DNA from: Triplophysa rosa
Lineage: Eukaryota; Chordata; Actinopteri; Cypriniformes; Nemacheilidae
Direction of reading: 5' to 3'
DNA length: 64,000 bases
NCBI RefSeq assembly: GCF_024868665.1
Contig: NC_079891.1
Span: forward strand, 19,392,040 to 19,456,039
The translations under genes and the position numbers were made by a program. The notes under the pieces were generated by a model. It was not told the origin of the DNA. It saw only the letters and a list, made by a program, of their open reading frames with translations, and searched no databases. This document shows, piece by piece, positions 54,552-64,000 of the stretch. The stretch's first letter is position 1. Every line of letters starts with the position of its first letter.

Positions 54552-55514
54552 GTAATCGTTACACACACACACACAATTACAAGTCTTTCTCACGCTCACA
54601 TACAGTATTTATTTTGCTTATCACATATGCTCACGTGTCATCCTCACCAATTTTCCCACATACACAGAGAGACAGACATTTTTTTACTCAAAGATTTCCG
54701 CAACAGATGAGATAGTTCACCTTCTGCACTCAGATGAGTAACTCAGATGATTTTTTATCAGCAAGCATGTTTTTTTACTAAGCCATTTCTTGAAAATCTG
54801 TTTTAATAAGCTTTATAATGGCATGAACTGAGAAGAAGCACACTGTGTGTTATTGAGATGCACTAGAAAGACATTAAAGGACTTTGTTGATATAAATCAC
54901 ATCCATCTCTTTATTCTTAAAAATTATAAACCGAATATACTGGTTCCTTTCAGTCTACATCAGCCTGTAAAAATGTCCCATGCCAGAATGTGGGAGATGT
55001 TTTGATGCTTTAGAAGACACAAGATTAACATCACTTCCATGTGACGTGCTTACTGTATATCTTCCCAATCCCAATCTTGGTTTGTGGTCTCACACGCAAT
55101 TGGCTGAATTTTTTTGCACAATGAGAAGGGAAGCAGAAAGCTGTGGCCTCTCAGACCACACGTGTTAAGCTATGTTAATTTTACTAATTATCAAACAACT
55201 CATGATATCTGAAGTTTATTTGAATATGTTTTTGATGACAAATAATAATTTTATGGCCAGTTTTTCAAATCTTGTACGCAACTCTATTGGAATCCATTGT
55301 GAGTGGAGTTTTCTCATGTGGCAGACTTTGTATGCCACACACATCAGAATCATAACTTATTGTCATTATACAAATGTATAATGAAATTATGTGCAATCCT
55401 CTTCATTGCTAAGACAAAAACAAATCCATCCCCTGAGACATTTCAATCCTATGTGCACAAGAAAGAGAAGAACTTTGCCCTGTTTCCGGGTAACTCTTGA
55501 TAAATAGGTGTGTG

Positions 55515-55566
<52 letters not shown>

Positions 55567-55644
55567 TACAAATAATAAACATTCTGTAGCAGTACTCTTC
55601 ACATATCCTATACATCACAGTTGAAGTAGTTCTACATACCCCAC
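54552..55644. other. intron DNA with a TGCG microsatellite
   Basis: Contains a CA run at 54558-54572 and a clean (GTGC)n tract at about 55507-55567. No exon was recognised. Confidence 0.5.
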
Positions 55645-56209
55645 TGTCACGACTGGCGTGAAAGAACCCAGATGCAGGCAGGCAGTGAAGGGGTTAACAA
55701 ACAAGACTTTTATTACAAAACAGAACCAAAACACCCACGAGGGGGTAAACGAAAAGGTAACAAAATAATAAACAAACAACAGGACCTAGGCTAACTAACA
55801 CTAAACTAGACAATACTTGACAAATGGCTAAACTAAACACTTACTAAGACAGGGGATTCACAGCAAAACACCAGGACACAGTGAACATGGAGCACATGGA
55901 GCGTAGGGTAGACATCAAACCGGTGAGCACAACAAACGTAATACACGAGCACAGGACAATGAAACAAGAGGGCATTTAAAGGAAAGACAAAGGAGGGATA
56001 ACGACACGGGGCAGGTGTGGGTAATCAAACACTCAGGGAAAGATAACAAGGAAACGAGAGGAGCGGGGCCAATGACAAGACACTGGAGAGAATGTATATT
56101 ATTGTCAAAAGGACAATAATATGTTTCTCTCCACACATAACCAAAGGCTTTGTCATGACTCTGCTACAGGACCAAGAAAAACATGACTAAATGAAGCAGA
56201 GCCATGACA
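55645..56209 (-). mobile_element. solo LTR, family A
   Basis: 565 bp from TGTCACGA to CCATGACA, with CCCCAC repeated directly on each side (55639-55644, 56210-56215); this fits a 5-6 bp duplication in a C run. It is highly similar to 16083-16642. Confidence 0.87.
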
Positions 56210-56282
56210 CCCCACTGTGTGCAGGGGAATGTGGATAGCTGAATATTATATCAACAACATATGTATGATAAATATGAGTATA

Positions 56283-56551
56283 TAGTTGTGTATTGCACGT
56301 GTTTTTATTGCACAGTAGAACATTTAACTGTTCATGAGGTAGATGGCCTGAGGGAAGAAACTTTTCCTATGTCTGACTGTTTTGGTGCTCAGTGCTCTGT
56401 AGCGCCGACCAGATGGCAGCAGTTCAAAGAGAAAGTGTGAGGGGTCCAGAGTGATTTTGCGAGTTCTTTTACTCACTCTGTATGAGTACAGTTCTTGTAG
56501 ATTGTGGAGGGTTGTGCCAGTGAATGACGGAAATGTAACGCCTCTTACCAT
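56283..56551 (-). mobile_element. Rex1-like LINE 3' fragment
   Basis: Minus-strand HFLFELLPSGRRYRALSTKT then VRHRKSFFPQAIYLMNS is the C-terminus of the same LINE family as 31983-33359. Only the last 70 or so codons remain. Confidence 0.8.
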
Positions 56552-56720
56552 ATTCGGAACATCATGTTCCCAAGCAATTGTACTGACAGGTGATAAAATG
56601 TCATCGGTACTTTCCTTATCAATCGAGCCCGAATCTGATCCGGAAAATGAAGATGATCAAGCCGATACATCAACTTTGCCAACGCGACTTGAGCAGAATG
56701 TAAAGGATTGGTAAGGTTTT
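56535..56720 (+). repeat. exon-like repeat shared with 17.48 kb
   Basis: The open segment encodes LSIEPESDPENEDDQADTST then LPTRLEQNVKDW and ends at a TTG/GTAAGG donor-like site. A decayed copy is at 17480-17660. It is inferred to be an exon of a multi-copy element gene. The acidic peptide alone does not identify the family. Confidence 0.4.
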
Positions 56721-57100
56721 TAAAAAATATATTATGTTAAATAGTTAAAAGCCGCGACCCAGGAAGCCCCACCCGCCGAAACCATGCAGGTCCAACCTGG
56801 TCCCATTCCGCGATCAACAACAGACAACAGAGGAACAACCAGGGAAAAATAGTAATGGCATAATTAACTTTATTCCTCTGTTGTCCGACATCGACCACAA
56901 AACAAGACCAACCAGACCAGACCCACACAGTCCCAACAAATGAAACGCCCCAAACCACAACCAACAAGCCCCCCCCCCACTCCCCACAAACACCCACCCA
57001 GCAACCTCCAATCAAAGTCACTGAGTGCAGCTATAACTTCAAACTGCTGTCATGTGATGTAAGTTTAGCATTAAATACCAAGTATTGTAAATTTAGTATT
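56721..57100. other. unassigned C-rich stretch
   Basis: Between the exon-like repeat and the L2 3' region. It has a run of CCCCCCCCC near 56971 and AACCAACAAGCC motifs. No function was recognised. Confidence 0.3.
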
Positions 57101-57404
57101 AATGTGACAAGTAGTCCGTCTTTGCTCTCGGTTGGGGATGAAATTGTCTTAGCTGGGCCGGTCAGATGGTCGCCTTTTTCTTGGGTGGTGATGGAATTGC
57201 CTTGGATGGAGCTGGGATGGTCAGTCAGTCCGCAGGCTCTCGCAGGAGGATGGCACGGGATTTTCCGATGTAGCTGGCGTAATCTCTAGTTGGGGATGGG
57301 CATATGACGTTCATCTGGGCCTGGCGGAATCTCTCCCTACCTCGAGATGGGCATCCCGAGGCGTGGGCAGAAAGAGAATAATTAGCGTAGCTGCTGTTCA
57401 TTAG

Positions 57405-60371
57405 CTATGTATTAGTGAATGCTTGGCTGAAAAGATGTGTCTTTAATCTAGATTTAAATTGGGAGAGTGTGTCTGACCCTCGAATAGTATCGGGGAGGCT
57501 ATTCCAGATTTTAGGTGCTACGTATGAGAAAGCTCTTCCCCCTTTGGTGGATTTTGTTATTCTAGGTGTTATCAAAAGTCTGGAGTTTTGAGATCTTAGA
57601 GAGCGTGATGGGTTGTAGTGTGGTAGAAGCTCTGTTATGTAGGTAGGGTCTTAACCATTTAAGGCTTTATAAGTAATTAAAAGAACTTTAAGGTCAATAC
57701 GATACTTAATGGGTAGCCAGTGAAGGGTTGATAACATTGGGGTTATGTGATCGTATTTTCTGGACCTGGTTAGAACTCTGGCAGCTGCATTCTGAACTAA
57801 CTGTACTTTGTTTATTGATGATGCAGGACAACCACTAAGTAGTGCATTACAGTAGTCAAGTCTTGAGGTCACAAATGCATGAATAACCTTCTCTGCGTCA
57901 GCCACACATAAAATATTTCGCAATTTAGCAACATTTCTAAGGTGGAAGAAGGCTGTTTTTGTGACATTTGAGATGTGATTTTGAAATGATAGGTTGCTGT
58001 CTAATATAACGCCGAGGTCTTTAACTGTATTTGTTGGAGTAACAGTGCAGCCTTCAATTTGCAGGTTATAATCCGAAATATTCTGCTCACGTGTCTTTGG
58101 TCCGATAAGTAATATTTCTGTTTTATTAGAATTTAAAAGAAGGAAATTACAAGTCATCCAATGCTTTATATCGTCGATGCACTCTGCCAATTTGGATAGT
58201 TGGAAGGAATCATCTGGTCTTGATGAGATATATAGCTGAGTATCATCTGCATAACAGTGGAAGCTAATTGCATGTTTTCTAATAATGTTTCCAAGGGGCA
58301 GCATGTATATGAAGAATAGCAAGGGTCCTAAAACCGATCCCTGAGGTCATCCATAATTTACTTGCGTTAGATTTGATGATTCCCCATTTAAATGGACAAA
58401 TTGATGTCTGTCTGATAAGTAAGATCTGAACCATTGTAGTGCCTGTCCCTGAATACTGGTATAATTGTGTAAGTGATCTAGAAGTATTTTATGGTCTATA
58501 GTATCGAATGCAGCACTAATGTCAAGCAGGACTAGGAGTGAGATGTTACCTTTATCTGATGCTATAAGCAGGTCTTTTGTAATTTTAACGAGCGCAGTTT
58601 CAGTACTATGTTGTGGTCTAAAGTCTGACTGGAATTTTTCGTGTATGTCATTATTTTGTAAGAAAGAGCACAACTGAGTGGACACTAGTTTTTCTAGTAT
58701 TTTAGACAGGTAAGGGAGATTTGAAATCGGTCTATAGTTTCCTAGTTCATTGGGGTCTAAGTTTGGTTTCTTGATAAGAGGCTTAATGACGGCCAGTTTA
58801 AAGGGTCCTGGGACATGGCCTAGATTAATTGACGAGTTGATAATGTTATAAATGGGCTCAATTGCAACGGGTAATAACTCTTTTAATAATTTAGTTGGTA
58901 TGGGGTCTAATAAGCAAGTTGTAGGTTTAGATGTTGCAATAAGTTTAATTAAATCTTCCTGTTTTATAGGTGAAAAACACTGTAGCCTTTCTTTTGGGGC
59001 GATGGTTGGTACTAATTTATAGGACAGACTTGGAGGTTGAGATTTTACTATTTTGTCTCGTATGTTTTCGATTTTCTCTGTAAAAAAATTCATGAAATCA
59101 TTGCTACCAAGGTGCGGCGGAATACCCAGGTCAGGTGAAGTCTGTTTATTTGTTAGTTTAGCAACTGTACTAAATAAAAACCTTGGATTGTTTTTGTTAG
59201 TTTCTATGAGGTTACGGAGGTGCTCAGCCTTTGCTGCTTTTAGTGCCTTTTTATAACAGTTTGCACTCTCTTTCCACGCAATTTTAAAGACCTCTAATTG
59301 GGTTTGTTTCCATTTGCGCTCCAGTTTACGTGTTTCTCTTTTAAGGGCGCGAGTGGTGCTATTGTACCATGGTGCTGCGTTTTTCTCATTAATCTTTTTT
59401 GACTTCATAGGTGCGACAGCTTCTAATGTATTAGAGAAAATAGTGCCCAATTTGCTGGTCATGTCATCGAGCGATTCTATATTTATTGGTATGGTTATTA
59501 AAGGAGTCAGATCTGGCAAGCTCTTTGTGAAACTATCTTTAGTAGTCGAGGTAATTGTTCTACCCTGTCGATAACGAGTTAAACGGCTGATTTCTGCAGT
59601 GCGCAGTGTACATGTTATAAGATAGTGATCAGTGACATCGTCGCTTTGAGGTATAATATCTATATTGGTTAGATCGGCTCCGTGAGATATAATCAAGTCT
59701 AGTGTATGATTAAATCGATGAGTGGGTCCATTGATGTGTTGTGTTACTCCAAAAGAGTGTAATAGCTCTGTAAACGCCACTGCTAATGCATCGTTAGCAC
59801 TATCTACGTGGATATTAAAGTCTCCGACAATTAGTACTTTATCAACGTTAACCAATAGGTCCGATAGGAAGTCCGCAAACTCTTTCAGAAAATCAGTGTA
59901 GGGACCAGGGGGTCTATACACTGTAGCCAACGTACAAGAAAGCAATGGTTTTTTACTGTCAATTGGAACAATTATGTTCAACGCAAGCACTTCAAATGAT
60001 TTAAATTTATGCTCCGTTCTCTGAGTTACAGTAAGAAAGTCTCTAAAGATTGTTGCGACACCGCCACCTCGACCAACCGGACGTGGCTCATGCATATAAC
60101 AGTAGCTTGGTGGTGTACACTCATTTAGACCGTAATAATCATTTGGTTTAAGCCAGGTTTCGGTAAGGCAAAGTATATCAAAACTGTTGTCTGTGATCAT
60201 TTCATTTACAATAACTGCTTTTGAATTTAGTGATCTAATATTAAGTAGGCCGAACTTTATGAGTTTGTTTTGGTCGTTTATTACATTGTCCTCAGGTTTA
60301 ATCACGATTAGATTTTTTCTCTGAGATTTGGCTATTTTGTTATTTTGTAGTATTATTCGGGGGACAGACAC
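57405..60371 (-). pseudogene. L2 ORF2: endonuclease + reverse transcriptase, two in-frame stops
   Basis: About 989 codons from the ATG at 60371. The N-terminal apurinic-like endonuclease shows GLLNIRSLNSKA, LCLTETWLK, TVYRPPGPY, VLIVGDFNIHVD and the HTLDLII region. The RT begins at AVIKPLIKKPNLDPNELGNY with RPISNLPYLSKILEK, then LLVLLDISAAFDTIDH (block A), and an in-frame TGA (58347-58349) just before PQGSVLGP. It continues to [14 protein letters not shown] (YADD), [11 protein letters not shown] and [16 protein letters not shown], then a TAA (57651-57653) and a last part ending SRLKTHLFSQAFTNT. No frameshift was seen, so this is a young copy inactivated by point changes. Confidence 0.88.
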
Positions 60372-60467
60372 AGTCTCTATGCATTTGGAAGCAGTAACAT
60401 TTATAACAGATGAGTGGGAGGAACACAGACTATGGTTAAAGTTTTGACTTACCGCTGGGAGACGTAG

Positions 60468-61043
60468 TCAAGCGGTGCGTAGCGTCTTTGAGATGTTGTC
60501 AGACAGAAGAACCGCTCCGATGCTGCTGGGGTGCAGGCCGTCAGGGCGGAAGAGCCTAGGTCGCTCCCAGAACAGATCAAAATTATCAACAAAGAGCAGC
60601 TTCTGTTCAATACACCATGACATCAACCATTTATTTAGAGCAAATAGTCTACTGAACTTTTCATTCCCTCGTCGGTAGGTAGGAAGCGGCCCTGATACGA
60701 TGATCCTCGCCGTGGGCGATGCGTTGCGTACCGTCTCGATCAGACTCCTGAAGTCCCTCTTCAGGATCTCCGACTGCCTCATCCTGACGTCATTCACCCC
60801 CGCGTGCAGCACGACAGCTCCGACGTTAGCATCGTCCTTCAGGATCGCAGGTACCTGCGCAGAGACATCAAGAACACGGGCGCCAGGAAAACAATGAGTG
60901 CGCACCTTACCTTTAGTGGAGGAAGCGCGTACGTTCCGGACGATTGAGTCTCCGATGACCACAGCGTTGCATTCCGTCTCGCAGAGGGCGGCAAAGCGGT
61001 TCCTGGTCGGGATCTCGAAGACCGGTGGCGGCGGTTGGGTCAT
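60468..61043 (-). CDS. L2 ORF1: SGNH hydrolase (esterase) protein
   Basis: A 191-codon intact frame from the ATG at 61041-61043. Block I is AVVIGDSIVRNV (nucleophile Ser in GDS), block III is VVLHAGVNDVRM (Gly/Asn oxyanion residues) and block V is FRPDGLHPSSIG (Asp and His). So all catalytic SGNH residues are present. ORF1 esterases are known from L2/CR1-clade LINEs such as zebrafish L2 elements; the role in retrotransposition is not settled. The stop is 96 bases before the ORF2 ATG. The frame is open upstream past the ambiguous base into DIRS sequence, which is coincidental. Confidence 0.87.
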   Translation of the reverse strand: MTQPPPPVFEIPTRNRFAALCETECNAVVIGDSIVRNVRASSTKGKVRTHCFPGARVLDVSAQVPAILKDDANVGAVVLHAGVNDVRMRQSEILKRDFRSLIETVRNASPTARIIVSGPLPTYRRGNEKFSRLFALNKWLMSWCIEQKLLFVDNFDLFWERPRLFRPDGLHPSSIGAVLLSDNISKTLRTA

Positions 61044-61056
61044 CGCTCCAGTCCTN

Positions 61057-61420
61057 CGTGAGGACAGAGTTGAGTTCCATACCGAGAAAGAGGATGCTCT
61101 GCACCGGGGAGAGCTTGCTCTTTTCTCAGTTGACCTGTAGCCCCACCGATCTAGGTGCCGGAGTACCAGGTCCCTGTGTGTACACAACAGATCTCGAGAG
61201 TGTGCCAAAACTGAGCCAGTCGTTGAGATAGTTAGTACCCGCACACCTCCTTCCCACGGGGCTTTGACCTTCGTAAAGACTCGTGGAGACAGAGACAGAC
61301 CGAAGGGGAGGACCCTGTACTGATATTCCCCCGTCTTTCTTGGGGACAATGAAGTACAGGCTGTAAAACCCGTTGAACATCTCGGCTGGTGAGACGGGCT
61401 CAATCACTCCCTTCACCAGA
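61057..61420 (-). pseudogene. DIRS reverse transcriptase fragment
   Basis: The minus-strand frames read YRVLPFGLSLSPRVFTKV, VLAHSRDLLCTHRDLVLRHL and FLGMELNSVLT, matching the DIRS RT at 29.5-29.8 kb in another subfamily. They are in different frames, so it is broken. The expected catalytic LDDW motif is disrupted. Confidence 0.8.
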
Positions 61421-61599
61421 AGGGTGGCGACCTCGGCCCGAAGTACGGGAACATCCTAGCCTCTGACTGAGGTATATCGGATGCTGAACTTGGCGGGCGT
61501 GAGGCGACTGGATCGCGTAGCCGAGACGGATCGTCTTCCCTAGCCAGTCTGACAGCCTGGGAAGCCGGACAGGCTCCCAGAATGAGACGGGACTAAGGT

Positions 61600-63389
61600 A
61601 CAATCTTTTTCATCGTCCCCTTGGGGGGTGGTTCGATGGCTAGCAGTATGGATTCCTTGCCGGGGGATGTCCCCCGGGGCGGAGATCGGCTCTGCCGTTT
61701 TTCCTGCCTGGTGACTGCGTCTGACTGAGAGTGCTGAGGGCTGGTGTTTATACTCGACATTGACGCAACGTCGAGTTTGCCGTTCACCGTCGTGCAGAGG
61801 GTGAGAGCGGCTGCGGCTGCTGATGGGGCGATGGTCTCCTCTTCGCTGTCTCCTCCAGGGGGGGCCGCCTGAGTGGGGGGCGCCAGAGCTGGAGGGCGTT
61901 GAAGAGGACCAGGGCTGCTGGGAAGCAGACAGTGCACGGGACTCGACGGCCGAGGCGGCCGAGTTGCGGCACGGAGGACTGCTTCTTACTGTCGAGAACC
62001 CTCCGGGGAGGCCGCGTGCGGGTCTCGCGCCCCCCCCGACGGGCGGGGGGTGAGCGGTGCTGCTGCGGCTCGACAGTAACACCAACCAGCCCCCCCTTGC
62101 GAGACGGGTGCGTCGAGAAAGCGGACCTTCTCAGCGTTACTCATCTGCGCAAGGATTGGCCAGAGGAGTTTCTCATGGACCACAAGTGTGGACATCGTCT
62201 GACACAGGGCCCGCGTGGTCACCTTGGTCGCCCGTAGAGCGAGGTCGGTGGCGGCGCGGAGTTCCTGCATAAGCGCTGGGTCGGTCTTACCCTCGTGGAG
62301 CTCTCTCAAAGCCCTGGTCTGGCAGGAGCCATAGCGTGGAGAGAGGAGGCAGCTTGGTCCGCCGCAATGTAAACTCTCGACACCAGAGATGCCGAGACAC
62401 CACATGCTTTGGACGGGAGTCTAGGTCGAGCCCCCCCAGGTGGCCGCCACCTACGGGCACGAGTGCACCGCGGCGGCATACTCCACCTGGGTGAAACCGA
62501 CGTATCCTCCAGCTGTCTCAACCTCGAGGGAAGAGAGGTTGACCGAACTTTGTTTGACGTGAAACGTGCCGGGAAGGGGCGTTCCAGGTCTTACAAAGTT
62601 CCTCATGCACTTCCGGTAAACACGGCACTGGGGGCGGGCGCGGCTTGGAGCTGCGCTCAAACCCGAGGCGCCATGTAGCCAGCCGCGAGCGCCAGGAGAG
62701 GCAGTGCGGGCACTGCAACCCAACACTCACGGCGGCCCGGGAAAGTATTGCCGACATCTCGACGTCCGCTTTTTCCTGGGCTCGACCCCCCGAGGGAGGG
62801 AGCCCGAGGAATCGTCGGAGTCGGATGGCAGTACGTCACCCCCGATGCTGCAAGAGACATCTCATCATCACGCATCGTGTCCGAATACGTGATTGAGGAA
62901 TAAGACGGCGGACCGTCTTTTTGGGGAACGGTCAGACGAGCGAGACGAGGTGTGAACGGTCCGTGAGCCGTGGCTGGCGGATTATCGCTCACAGTAATCC
63001 TCATAACACCCTCACTGCTTGCCATAGCGGACGGCAGGGCCGTAGTCCTGCCGCCACGGAACGGGGAGCAAACGAGGTGGTGGCTGAGTCCCGTGGGAAC
63101 ACAGCCACCTGTGACGCAACGTCTGAATCGTCACCGCCCACAGTGCGGGCAGGACGTATCCACAACGTCTGCCCCAGCGTACTGGAAGCAGGCATTGTGT
63201 CCGTCCCCCTCCTCGATGAGTGTGTTGCACCCATGAGAACAGCGGGACAAGCCACGCTGGAGAAATTTGCTCTTTTAGAAAAGGAAATTTGCTCGAACAC
63301 CTCCGGAACTGCCGAGACGCCCAGGGGAGAGTCACTGCAGGAAGGGACCGTCCGCTGTCCACGTCGTAGATTCCAGCAGAAAGAATGAT
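61600..63389 (-). pseudogene. DIRS gag remnant
   Basis: The best piece (61986-62405) reads ALRELHEGKTDPALMQELRA, ATDLALRATKVTTRALCQTM and STLVVHEKLLWPILAQMSNA then EKVRFLDAPVSQGG, the conserved helical core of DIRS ORF1. Upstream frames (62657-63392) supply the N-terminal, proline- and cysteine-containing part. Several frame changes are seen. Confidence 0.75.
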
Positions 63390-64000
63390 CACCGACTACT
63401 AAAGATAGTTTCGCAAAGAGCTTGCCAGATCTGACTCCTTTAATAACCATACCAATAAATACAGAATCGCTCGATGACATGACCAGCAAATTGGGACTAT
63501 TTTCTCTAATACATTAGAAGCTGTCGCACCTATGAAGTCAAAAAAGATTAATGAGAAAAACGTAGCACCATGGTACAATAGCACCACTCGCGCCCTTAAA
63601 AGAGAAACACGTAAACTGGAGCGCAAATGGAAACAAACCCAATTAGAGGTCTTTAAAATTGCGTGGAAAGAGAGTGCAAACTGTTATAAAAAGGCACTAA
63701 AAGCAGCAAAGGCTGAGCACCTCCGTAACCTCATAGAAACTAACAAAAACAATCCAAGGTTTTTATTTAGTACAGTTGCTAAACTAACAAATAAACAGAC
63801 TTCACCTGACCTGGGTATTCCGCCGCACCTTGGTAGCAATGATTTCATGAATTTTTTTACAGAGAAAATCGAAAACATACGAGACAAAATAGTAAAAACT
63901 CAACCTCCAAGTCTGTCCTATAAATTAGTACCAACCATCGCCCCAAAAGAAAGGCTACAGTGTTTTTCACCTATAAAACAGGAAGATTTAATTAAACTTA
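63390..64000 (+). mobile_element. second L2 copy, inverted, runs off the window
   Basis: The plus strand is nearly identical to the reverse complement of about 58930-59540 (for example GACTACTAAAGATAGTTT, CAGATCTGACTCCTTTAATA). It covers the inter-domain part of ORF2 (endonuclease/RT linker). A one-base loss near 63498 shifts the frame. The copy continues beyond the window. Confidence 0.92.

Larger units (their letters stand above)
57101..61055 (-). mobile_element. L2-clade LINE with two near-intact ORFs
   Basis: Minus-strand element: ORF1 (60468-61043) encodes an SGNH esterase, and ORF2 (57405-60371) encodes endonuclease plus reverse transcriptase. The coding region is interrupted by only two in-frame stops. 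The 3' untranslated part extends left to about 57.1 kb. The 5' side ends at the ambiguous base 61056, where DIRS sequence starts. A partial inverted copy is at 63390-64000. Confidence 0.88.
61057..63389 (-). mobile_element. DIRS fragment: gag and partial reverse transcriptase
   Basis: Minus strand, running right to left: gag (about 61600-63389), then reverse transcriptase (61057-61600), which is cut at the ambiguous base. No terminal repeats are present. It is bounded on both sides by oppositely oriented L2 copies. The GC content is much higher than in the surrounding intron DNA. Confidence 0.8.

Noticed and set aside
55387..55618. Arg-Thr-His repeat proteins
   Set aside because: Translation of the GTGC microsatellite.
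62921..63388. Plus-strand 155-codon frame
   Set aside because: Antisense of DIRS gag for the same reason.
1..64000. CRISPR arrays, operons, phage or bacterial defence systems
   Set aside because: The tandem repeats present are minisatellites without spacer structure, and the DNA is clearly vertebrate with split genes.

Overview
The window is a piece of teleost fish chromosome, most likely from a cyprinid. It has vertebrate-type split exons with GT/AG introns, AT-rich introns, and the repeat load expected of cyprinid genomes: DANA-like SINE pieces, Tc1 and hAT transposons, DIRS retrotransposons, L2/CR1- and Rex1-like LINEs, and many short TTAA-flanked MITEs. No prokaryotic features, CRISPR arrays, or rRNA or tRNA genes were seen.

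One host gene runs left to right from about 7.4 to 54.6 kb. Twelve exons (7387-7531, 9851-9977, 12881-12986, 13572-13708, 15035-15165, 15556-15643, 20708-20804, 21752-21849, 24732-24796, 34983-35087, 50445-50493, 54411-54551) join in phase into 429 open codons. They encode leucine-rich repeats followed by a low-complexity linker typical of the LRCH family (leucine-rich repeat and calponin-homology proteins). The linker blocks PSDDDTVSLHSQVSE and DPYDFIDPNPEEE point to lrch2. The first exon(s) lie upstream of the window, and the C-terminal calponin-homology exons were not found, so they probably lie downstream.

Everything else is intronic or 3' repeat DNA. By region: 1-7.4 kb has a short tandem repeat, TTAA MITEs and a 5'-truncated, frameshifted hAT transposase. 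7.5-9.8 kb has a solo LTR. 10-12.9 kb has a Tc1 relic split by a TTAA element that encodes a THAP finger, itself split by another MITE. 15.6-20.7 kb has a solo LTR, a LINE fragment and MITEs. 20.9-24.7 kb has SINEs and a minisatellite split by a gag-only LTR retrotransposon. 24.9-34.9 kb has a foldback element, a multi-layer nest (MITEs, DIRS, solo LTR) and a Rex1-like reverse transcriptase. 35-50 kb has a TTAA MITE, a DIRS relic, a THAP-bearing TTAA element, a hAT split by a solo LTR, another solo LTR, L2/CR1 LINE sequence, a non-autonomous hAT and an IR/DR Tc1 transposon. 51-54 kb has a hAT remnant with a BED finger. 55-64 kb has a solo LTR, a nearly intact L2 LINE, a DIRS gag/RT segment and a second, inverted L2 copy.

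Many insertions have exact target-site duplications, so their boundaries and relative ages can be read directly. I saw no evidence of a coherent undescribed gene system. The most notable signals are the THAP-encoding TTAA elements linked to short MITEs, the complete DIRS terminal and internal repeat architecture, the set of solo LTRs, and the inverted L2 / DIRS / ambiguous-base arrangement at the right end.
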